This document shows, piece by piece, positions 56,737 through 64,000 of a DNA stretch of 64,000 bases. Every line of letters starts with the position of its first letter. Position 1 is the first letter of the stretch. Below the pieces are notes generated by a model. That model saw only the letters and a program-made list of their open reading frames with translations. It was not told the origin of the DNA and made no database searches. The DNA comes from Eremomyces bilateralis CBS 781.70 (taxonomy: Eukaryota > Ascomycota > Dothideomycetes > Eremomycetales > Eremomycetaceae), in the NCBI RefSeq assembly GCF_010015585.1, contig NW_022985070.1, positions 1,138,524 to 1,202,523 on the forward strand, written 5' to 3'. The position numbers were made by a program, and so were the translations under genes.

Positions 56737-57651
56737 CTACTCAACAACTAACCTCACCACCTCCGCGACGCCTCCATCCCCTCCCCGTTCAACCATCACC
56801 CTCTGCATCAGCGACGCCAGCGCATCCAACCCACCCCCATCCACCCCCTCCTCCTTACAGGCCTGCAAAATGTTCCGCACCCCCGCGAGCTGCATCCCCA
56901 GCGGATTTCCCATATTGTCCTCCCACGCTTCCTCGTCCACGGCCGTGGCAATCTGCCCCACATATGGCACCAGCGCCGCCAGCAGTGGCACGACGACCTT
57001 CTCCACCGCGGGCGCAATCTTCGCATCCCCCTTGCTCCCCGACCTAGCGAGTTGCTTCTGTAGCAGCCCCATTCCTACGAACGCGCCAGCGAACATCCCG
57101 TACATGGCAGCCAGCGCCGCAAGGTCGCTCGCCGCCGCAGAGGTGACGTCCTCGCCCGTGTAGAGCGCTGTGCCCAGGGGAGCGACGACGCTAGCCATGG
57201 CGGCTTGGAAGCGCGCCTCGGTCGCGCCGCTGAAGAGGAGGAACGCGTGCGGCGTGCCGACCAGCTGCGGGGTGACCATGACGGCGCCGTCAAGGTAGAG
57301 TTCTGCGCCGCGCGCAGTCATCCATGTCTGTGCGTCGGTGGCTTGGCGGGGGGTGCCGTTGGTGAGGTTGATGATGGTTTTGCTGGCGAGGGAAGGGACA
57401 GGGTGGAGGGCGGTGTAGATGGCGGGGTAGTCGAGGAGGCAGATTAGGATGATGTCGGCGTGGGCGATGGCGGTCACGAGGTTCGGCTCGAACTTGGCGC
57501 CGGCATCGACGAGGGACTGGACTAGTGGGCGGGAGGGGGTGCGGTTCCAGATGGTGAGGTTGGTTGTTGGGGAGGAGGAGCGGAGGAGGGTCTGGGCGAG
57601 GGCGGCGCCCATGTTGCCGATGCCGAGACACAGGATTCGAGGAGAAGACAT
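56737..57651 (-). CDS. NAD(P)-dependent imine-reductase-like dehydrogenase
   Basis: A single exon of 304 residues. The N-terminal Rossmann fold is ILCLGIGNMGAALAQTLL, followed by WNRTPSRPLVQSLVDAGA. The motif TIINLTNGTPRQA sits where imine reductases carry NLTxGTP and beta-hydroxyacid dehydrogenases carry a catalytic Ser/Lys set. DGAVMVTPQLVGTPHAFLLFSG and the helical C-terminal dimerisation domain (AAMYGMFAGAFVGMGLLQ) complete the family pattern. This favours an imine or related C=N reductase over 6-phosphogluconate dehydrogenase. The physiological substrate is unknown. It is convergent with pfkA, and no biosynthetic cluster surrounds it. Confidence 0.85.
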   Translation of the reverse strand: MSSPRILCLGIGNMGAALAQTLLRSSSPTTNLTIWNRTPSRPLVQSLVDAGAKFEPNLVTAIAHADIILICLLDYPAIYTALHPVPSLASKTIINLTNGTPRQATDAQTWMTARGAELYLDGAVMVTPQLVGTPHAFLLFSGATEARFQAAMASVVAPLGTALYTGEDVTSAAASDLAALAAMYGMFAGAFVGMGLLQKQLARSGSKGDAKIAPAVEKVVVPLLAALVPYVGQIATAVDEEAWEDNMGNPLGMQLAGVRNILQACKEEGVDGGGLDALASLMQRVMVERGGDGGVAEVVRLVVE

Positions 57652-59398
57652 GCTGATGAAGTTGAGATCTGAAGATGATGCGTTGGATGGCGATGTAGTT
57701 GTTGCTGTTGTGCTGGTGGTTTGATGTCTTCATCGCCGTCCAACACGGTACTTTATATAGAGTCTAGCAGCGCCATTCATCTCCATTGTTGAAACCGAGA
57801 ACTCCGCAATCCGTAACTTCGCCAATCGCACAGGAAGCTATTCAGTCCCTCGCTATCCACTAATTACCAATATCCCCGACGGTGACCAAATGAAGAACAA
57901 GCCCCTGGCATATCCACTTTGGATATCGTATTCTCCCACCCCAAGACGAAGGGAACCAGACCGTGAATCACGCCGTGCGGACTTGGCGCAGGATAGCATT
58001 AGTAATTCGAGGCACCGGGATAGTATCAGAGGCACTGCTTAGCAATCGGAAATTCAGAACAGCCATCGCCTTCCATTCGCTAGATCAAAGCTTGTTAGCG
58101 GACTTGGCAGCCAGCATTGAAGCCGTTATATCAAGACAAGCAAGACTGCGTCGATAGTTGTGCGTGTACGGGGCTCCGATCCAATCTATCAACATTCAGT
58201 GAAGCCACTAACTCAGTGTACTAGCATTTGTCAGCAAAGTTCAGTGTAGCCTGTAGGGTGCAGTGTAGGGTAGGTATCAACGCGGGGCTGTGGTTGGATT
58301 GATATATGCAGTGGATTTGTGTGAACGACTTCCTGATTAGGCAAACGTGAAGCTATTCCCACATATTCGGACATCGTACCGTCACTTTACCCCAACCGTT
58401 CAAGTTCTGCATATACTTCTATTACCAAAGAGATCAACTCTATTGCGCCTTTTCTGTTTATTGGAAAACTCAATTAAGGCGACGGCAGACTTCTACTACT
58501 CTTACCTAGTAGCGTGTTAGTGAAGCTTCCCAATGTGTCTCCCCTCTCACTGAATCACTGTAATATAGCAGGGTGTGAACAATCAAGACTCTCAAACCGT
58601 GTCAGCGACCGACGGTGTCAATAAGACTCTTGAAGTTCCATTCACTGATGGCCTGGCGGGGCTTACAGAGCACATACCTCTGCCGAACGTCGATGATACC
58701 ATTCGCAAAAGGATAGCTGGGAGACTGAGAGGGGGTCGGCGGGAGTAGTTATGTTTTCGAGTTAAACATGAAGTTGGAAAATAGGACATCGCGCTATCCC
58801 CAATATAGGAGGTACACTGATACGCCAAGTGATTAGATCGATTCCGGATTCTAGTGCATTTATTTATGCCTTAATGCCTAAGTGCCTTGCAGATATTCCG
58901 TTCCAGCTCCTCACTCCCCTGCATCTCTCCAGCCTCTGCTCTCCTTCTCCTCCTCCTCTCCCCATCACCTATCATCCCATCTCCTCTAATTAATACCCTG
59001 CCTCAAATACAGGGAGGCTTCACCACTTCCTGAGGCCACTTCTTTCTCGACGTTCCCTCATCATGCTTTCATCCGTTTAGCCCGTTCAATTCTTCGTATC
59101 TACTTTCAAGCGAGCGTACTATGTGAATAGGGGATCGACATTGAATTCCATCGCCATCCGGCGCGTCTCCAGCTTTTGACTTTTTCTCGCTGATTCCGAC
59201 ATCTATACCACCCCATTCAATTCCATCGGCTCATTAGCACGATCTCCTCATCTCGATTATAATAACTTTCACCCCGTCACGACCCGAATCGCTGCACTGT
59301 CCCTCGCAAACGCATGCCTTTCGCTTCTCCGCGACCCTGACTCCAAATTCGACCCGACCCGAGCTCCACCCTGGAACGTTGATCCGCACCGCTCAACC
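57652..59398. other. Divergent promoter region, no gene seen
   Basis: About 1.7 kb between divergent genes. The plus-strand side (58890-59398) is C/T-rich leader. Nothing else was recognised. Confidence 0.45.
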
Positions 59399-60121
59399 AT
59401 GGCACCACCGGCCTTCGAACCGTTAACCCTCACGCCCGTCTCCTTCAGCCTGACCGCTGGAACCGACATTCCCGCACCGCTCGAGACCCCACCCGAATCC
59501 CCACGGCCCCCGACCCCCGGCCGCGGCCCCCTCTCCTCCCATCCCACCACCCCCATCCTCAAACAATTCTCCAACTCCGACCTCAACAGCAAGCTGACCA
59601 GCGACGGTGAGGCCAACGGCCGCGCCCCCGCCATGAGCCCGCTCAGCCTCAACAGCCCGGCCGAACCCTTCACGAAACAACCGCAATCCTCCCTGACCAC
59701 CAACATCAGCAGTAACCACACCGGGAAACGGCCCTCCTCCGTCCGCAAATTCCTCTCCCTCCGCTCCCTGCACCCCCGCGCCTCGCACCCCGATTCCGCC
59801 TCCGCCCACCGCCCCTCCACCCCCCAATCCGCCGCCTCACACACGCCGAGCTCGCCCGGTCTGTCGCGGAAGCGGAGCAGCGCCTGGTTCGGCGGGCCGG
59901 GGAAGAGAAAGAGCGGCATGTTCCTGACCGGGCGGCCGTCCGAGTCGCGGGAAGGCGCGGACGCAGAGGGGCTGAACGGCCACGCAGCGAGCGGGACCGA
60001 CGCGGTCGAGGAGGAGCAAAAAGGACCGCCGCCACCGACGATTCCGGAGTGGGAGTCGTTATCGGAGGGGTTAGACGGGGGGGATCTCGGGGCGGAGGAT
60101 ATGTTTAAAGATATCAAGTAG
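59399..60121 (+). CDS. Small Ser/Pro-rich protein, unknown function
   Basis: A single exon of 240 residues starts MAPPAFEPLTLTPVSFSL. It is disordered, with TP/SP-rich N-terminus (PPESPRPPTPGRGP, HPTTPILKQFSNSDLNSKL), basic Ser motifs (KRPSSVRKFLSLRSL, RKRSSAWFGGPGKRKSGMF) suited to PKA-like kinases, and a conserved-looking acidic end PPPTIPEWESLSEGL with ledges GAEDMFKDIK. The ordered-looking islands separated by low complexity suggest a real regulatory protein. The family is not recognised. The minus-strand frame of 292 codons over the same DNA is a GC-rich mirror. Confidence 0.7.
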   Translation: MAPPAFEPLTLTPVSFSLTAGTDIPAPLETPPESPRPPTPGRGPLSSHPTTPILKQFSNSDLNSKLTSDGEANGRAPAMSPLSLNSPAEPFTKQPQSSLTTNISSNHTGKRPSSVRKFLSLRSLHPRASHPDSASAHRPSTPQSAASHTPSSPGLSRKRSSAWFGGPGKRKSGMFLTGRPSESREGADAEGLNGHAASGTDAVEEEQKGPPPPTIPEWESLSEGLDGGDLGAEDMFKDIK

Positions 60122-61243
60122 GGAAGGGAGCGCGGTGTGCGAGGCATCCCCCCCTCACGGACCAGCAGGAGTGGTGCCGTGGATGGCCTTTTCGACAGGC
60201 AACTCCGGGCCTTGTGGCCGTTTCGTTCCTCTCGAAATCACCGAGCGTTCGCCCCGTCTAGGAAGGGCTGTGCGATCATTATTCTTCTTCTTGTTTGCAA
60301 TGTCTTTTCTCCCTTCCTCAAGATCCGGTCGATGTCGTGGCTTCAGGCGGGACTGGAGTAGCGAAGGGCGCCCGGGCGTTCCAGAAAACATTCCATTGAA
60401 GCCGACCTTTGTATTTCTACCCCTTTCTCATCCGATGAAAAGGGAATCTCTTTTGTTTGAAGGGCTCCGCGGGTGGAGATGGTGCCCGGGAAAGTACCGT
60501 TCCAATTTCTTTCCCTCGAGTAGGATACCACCGTTGTTGTGTTGGAGTCCCGCCATTCCGACTCCCCCCCATTGCCCCTGTCCATCTTGACCTCCGTGTT
60601 TGATGGATGCTGCCATTTTCCTTCGCACCGAATCTTTCACCGTCGGATGCTTCTTCAGACGAGCGCTCATGCGGGTTTCTGTTTTTTTTAGACTGAGAGC
60701 TGCACTGCAACTTGCCAGCCCTCTCGCGCTATGGAGGCATATATTACTGTATCTTATGTAGAAGTCGACAGATATGTCTCGATCGCAATGTCACAGCGCG
60801 TCAACTGCGTGCTTCCAATGAAAGTGTGCGGGATGGTGTGATATGAGTACATGGGTTGATGGGTTCGGAGAGCTTCCAACTGTACGATATATTCCTGTCA
60901 CTACAATGAGCGGGAATCATGGATCGACGCGACAGAAGAGTGTTAACTAGTTACCGGTATTATAGGGATGCTGTTCACTGTGCAGTGATGAGATTATATT
61001 TGGAGCTCCCAGACATGATGGCGGATATGGTTCTTGTGGTCTGCCGGACCCTTCGTCCCGACGTCACAATGGAAACTTTCGGCAACCTGCAAAGCTTCCA
61101 ACAACACCTCGGATTGTTTGGCATCAATCATCCACGTTAACCTCAATTGATCCATCAGATGGACGCCGTTGAATTCTATTATTGAGCGAATTCCGAAAAT
61201 TCCCTAATCTATTAGATTCCGCCCTTGCAGGCACTTGCCAGCG
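60122..61243. other. Intergenic, no gene seen
   Basis: This is the 3' flank of the small protein gene and promoter of etr1. Short overlapping frames at 60135-60710 have no domain. Confidence 0.45.
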
Positions 61244-62464
61244 ATGTCCCCATCATCTGCCACCCGCCTCTCCCGTCCCACCCGCAATGCCTTAACCACT
61301 CTCTCCCGCCCTACCTCCCGCTCCCCCTTCTCTCCCTCCCTCCATCACCACCGTCCCATCTCCTCCTTTGGCTACACCCAATCCCGCGCCCTCATCTTCC
61401 CCGACTACGGCGACCCCGCCTCCATCCTCTCCCTCCACACCCACTCCCTCCCCCCCACCCACGGTGACCACCTCACCCTCCGCTTCCTCGCCTCCCCCAT
61501 CAACCCCGCCGACATCAACCAGCTCCAAGGCGTCTACCCCTCCAAACCCACCTTTACCCCTGACCTCGGCACCCCGCATCCCGTCGCTGTCGGCGGCAAT
61601 GAGGGCGTCGCTGAGGTCCTCGCGGTCGGGAGCGGTGTGAAGGACCTCGCGAAGGGTGACTGGGTCATCATGCGCAGCCCCGGCTTCGGCACGTGGCGCA
61701 CGCACGCGCAGACTACGGCGGCGGGGCTGCTGCGGCTGGGGGAAGCGACGCGCGAGGGGATCACCCCGGCGCAGGCGGGCACGGTGAGCGTGAACCCGTG
61801 CACGGCGTACCGGATGCTGAAAGACTTCGTGGAGTTGAAGGAAGGGGACTGGTGGATTCAGAACGGGGCGAATAGCGGGGTGGGGAGGGCGGCGGTACAG
61901 TTGGGGCGGGAGTGGGGATATCGGAGCATCAATGTGGTAAGGGGGCGGGAGACAGAGGCGGAGACGGAGGCGTTGAAGGCGGAGTTGCGGGAGCTGGGGG
62001 CGGATGTCGTGGTAACGGATAAGGAGGCGATGGAGCGGGGTTTCGGCGACCGTGTGAAGGAGTGGACGGACGGGGGCAGGGGGAAGGTGAGGCTGGGGCT
62101 GAACTGCGTGGGCGGGAAGCTGGTCACGTCCATGGCGAAGGTGCTCGCGCCGGACTCGCGGGTTGTGACGTACGGCGCCATGGCGAAGCAGCCCGTCGCG
62201 CCGCCGGCCGGGTTGCAGATTTTCCGGAATATTGGGTTCGATGGGTTTTGGGTCAGTCGGTGGAGCGATAAGAATCCGGTGGACAAGGAGAAGACGGTGA
62301 AGCACGTGCTGGATTTAACCCGGCAAGGGAAATTTAAGGACTCGCCCATGGAGGAGATTCGGTGGGATTGGGACACGAAACAGGATACCTTGGTGCGTGC
62401 GGTGGCGGGGACGCTCGAGGGCTATCGACAAGGAAAGGGTATATTCGTATTTGGTGATACCTAA
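61244..62464 (+). CDS. etr1: Mitochondrial trans-2-enoyl-CoA/ACP reductase (Etr1/MECR)
   Basis: A single exon from the ATG at 61244 encodes 406 residues. The first 45 residues (SATRLSRPTRNALTTLSRPTSR) form a basic, acid-free mitochondrial presequence. The MDR reductase body follows: ASPINPADINQLQGVYP with the catalytic Tyr, VGGNEGVAEVLAVGSGV, PCTAYRMLKDFVELKEGDWWIQNGANSGVGRAAVQLG for cofactor binding, GLNCVGGKLVTSMAKVL, and GFWVSRWS. Etr1 performs the last step of mitochondrial fatty acid synthesis with NADPH, needed for lipoic acid and respiration. It is convergent to isn1. Confidence 0.95.
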   Translation: MSPSSATRLSRPTRNALTTLSRPTSRSPFSPSLHHHRPISSFGYTQSRALIFPDYGDPASILSLHTHSLPPTHGDHLTLRFLASPINPADINQLQGVYPSKPTFTPDLGTPHPVAVGGNEGVAEVLAVGSGVKDLAKGDWVIMRSPGFGTWRTHAQTTAAGLLRLGEATREGITPAQAGTVSVNPCTAYRMLKDFVELKEGDWWIQNGANSGVGRAAVQLGREWGYRSINVVRGRETEAETEALKAELRELGADVVVTDKEAMERGFGDRVKEWTDGGRGKVRLGLNCVGGKLVTSMAKVLAPDSRVVTYGAMAKQPVAPPAGLQIFRNIGFDGFWVSRWSDKNPVDKEKTVKHVLDLTRQGKFKDSPMEEIRWDWDTKQDTLVRAVAGTLEGYRQGKGIFVFGDT

Positions 62465-62553
62465 GTATGTGCTGTCACGGCTCCGAATTCAATCCATACG
62501 CCTAAAGAACGGGTCGTGTCTATGTCCGTGTCGTTGTCCAACATCTTTATGTG

Positions 62554-64000
62554 CTACTTGATCTTCTGCTCGTTGAGTTCCTCGAGCAGTCGAACTTCGT
62601 CGAGCAACTGCACCGTCTCGCGTGGATTGGCAATCCATGCAGTGGTGCACGCCATGCGTGCCTTGAAGTCATTCGCGCCCGCCGACAGGAATTGGTCTCC
62701 AACGTGGAGGGTCTTCGATCCGTCGATGCCCCCGAAAAACTGCTGGCATGATCGAACCCCCCATTCCTTGTTACCGATATCAACGAAGACGTCGTTGCCT
62801 CCGTTGAAGGCACAGAACGGCACTCGTTGCCCCACAGAGGAAACTTCCTATAAGCATTCAGCAGGGTTCAAAATATAAGTTAGGAGAGTCTATCTCACCA
62901 GAATCTTGTGAACCGCCAGCACAGTCTCTTCCAACTGCTCCCGAGCGAATTTCACTCCATGGGCTGGGATGATACCCACTGCGCGCTCCTTGCGGATGAT
63001 TTCCGCATCGAGTTTCATATTCGTCACGCAATCCTGAAGCGCGATCTGAGCAATATCCAAGAGGGATTTGATGTCTTCGAGACTCCAGTCCCTCATTTCG
63101 GGCAAAATCCAGGTATGCCGAGGGACAAACATCAGCCGGTCGAGATGCCCATCGTCGTACTTCAACAGGTAGTTGCTTTCTCCACCAAGCACGATCAGGT
63201 TCTGCTTGAAGACCAGGGGAAGATTGGATAGATGGATGGCATCTAATAGTCCATGAAGCCGTTCGTAGTACCGCCTGGGCTCTGTATATCCCGCAGCGGT
63301 GACGATTCCAATCTTGGTGCCTTTTGAGAGCAGGAAAAGTAGTCTCGCGACGACGTCATTGTCGGCTAGCAACGACTGGCCATCATCATACAGCGTCACG
63401 TCCCCATCGAATGTGATCAGCTCGGTATGGCCGCTTCTCGTCAAGCTTAACACCTGCGCCGTGTTGAGAATGAGGCGGACATCGTTGAACGATGGCGGCA
63501 CGAAGCGACGGTACGAGATCATGCGCTTCTGATCCTGATAAAGAAACGCGTCGTACAGTAGTAACGGTGTGAAGAAGGAGCCAATAGATGGAACCAGCAG
63601 CTTCAGTTTCGATCTGTCCTGCTTGCCTGCGCCTTGGTGCTTGACTAGCGGAGAGAAATCGAGTCAATGGACGCCCTCGCGGTCAAGGGAGGGCACGGCT
63701 CACTGTGATCATTGATCAACTCTTCCACATCTCGCATGATTTCGCCATACCTCCGCCGCACTGTAGTAGCCATATGCTCCACCGTTTCTCGCGGTGTCTC
63801 AAACACTCCCGTCGGCTGGGAATGGAGCACGAATGGCACGGCGAGGAGACCCTGTGTGTTTGAGCCACGTCGTTCGCATTGGAGTATGGATGGATCGCTG
63901 GGTCATATGTACCTTGATCCATTCGATCTAGCATTCGTTAGTATACGCACTACGGGGTTTTCAAACTTATATCGAAACATACCAGCTGGTCCCGTCGGTG
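62554..64000 (-). CDS. isn1: IMP-specific 5'-nucleotidase Isn1 (5' end outside window)
   Basis: Visible exons are 64000-63983 (partial), 63927-63913, 63851-63704, 63644-62899 and 62847-62554. The first visible residues HRRDQL join IEWIK, a 15-nt exon, then GLLAVPFVLHSQPTGVF, the Isn1 N-terminus; about a dozen residues lie beyond the edge. The HAD-type catalytic motif is ITFDGDVTLYDDG, with GIVTAAGYTEPRRYYERL downstream and FNGGNDVFVDIGNKEWG and HVGDQFLSAGANDFKAR near the C-terminus. It dephosphorylates IMP to inosine in purine turnover. Confidence 0.94.

Noticed and set aside
59269-60147. 292-codon minus-strand frame over the small Ser/Pro-rich gene
   Set aside because: The plus strand has the more protein-like pattern (basic kinase-type motifs, acidic conserved-looking end) and a normal leader. 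The minus frame is Gly/Arg-rich mirror sequence.
61292-62305. 337-codon minus-strand frame over etr1
   Set aside because: Mirror frame with Pro/Arg/His bias. The plus strand encodes a clear MECR enzyme.

Overview
The window comes from a filamentous ascomycete nuclear chromosome, most likely Eurotiomycetes (Aspergillus/Penicillium-like). Evidence: short spliceosomal introns, mostly 40-60 nt, with GTRNGT donors and CTAAC/CTGAC branch sites; pyrimidine-rich leaders; GH72 and GH76 cell-wall enzymes; fungal-type Pub1, Isn1, Use1 and Rex3; and large disordered Pezizomycotina-type proteins. Identifications rest on reading motifs and translations by eye. No database search was run. Exon coordinates were worked out by hand from splice signals and frame.

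Left part (1-19 kb): a basic nuclear protein of unknown role (1226-2222, -), a three-RRM Pub1/TIA-1-type RNA-binding protein (3642-5946, -), an acidic-tail protein that may be a Mediator tail subunit (8031-9304, +), a secreted GH76 mannanase-like enzyme (10242-11679, +), thiol glutathione peroxidase (12702-13284, +), spermidine synthase (13883-14997, +), epsilon-COP (15587-16656, +) and the ER SNARE Use1 (17349-18225, -). A tRNA-like Pol III remnant lies between the last two. A clean 365-bp hAT-type MITE with an 8-bp target duplication follows at 18430-18794.

Middle (19-40 kb): a C2H2 zinc-finger regulator with a long leader (21520-23422, +), a nine-exon Obg/YchF-type GTPase of the Ygr210 group with microexons (24161-26038, -), a GPI-anchored GH72 beta-1,3-glucanosyltransferase (26589-28013, -), a 1061-residue disordered protein with features of an NDR (Cbk1/COT1) kinase substrate (29810-32995, -), a gene-free stretch of about 4.7 kb, and a Rog1-type DUF676 lipase (37677-39092, -).

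Right part (40-64 kb): RNA exonuclease Rex3 (40020-42047, +), a PARP-type zinc-finger protein with an AT-hook and 66-bp repeats (42317-43655, -), a large mitochondrial protein of unknown role (44377-47466, +), about 3 kb without clear genes, an acidic nuclear protein with a PP1-docking motif (50443-52361, +), 6-phosphofructokinase (53976-56398, +), an imine-reductase-like dehydrogenase (56737-57651, -), a small serine/proline-rich protein (59399-60121, +), mitochondrial enoyl reductase Etr1 (61244-62464, +) and IMP 5'-nucleotidase Isn1 (62554 to the right edge, -, missing its first residues).

Most genes are unrelated housekeeping functions. I see no secondary-metabolite cluster, CRISPR array or self-coding mobile element. 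The best leads are the intact MITE, a 10-nt microexon, a long open intron in pub1, a candidate NDR-kinase substrate, and a presequence-like in-frame extension on the glutathione peroxidase.
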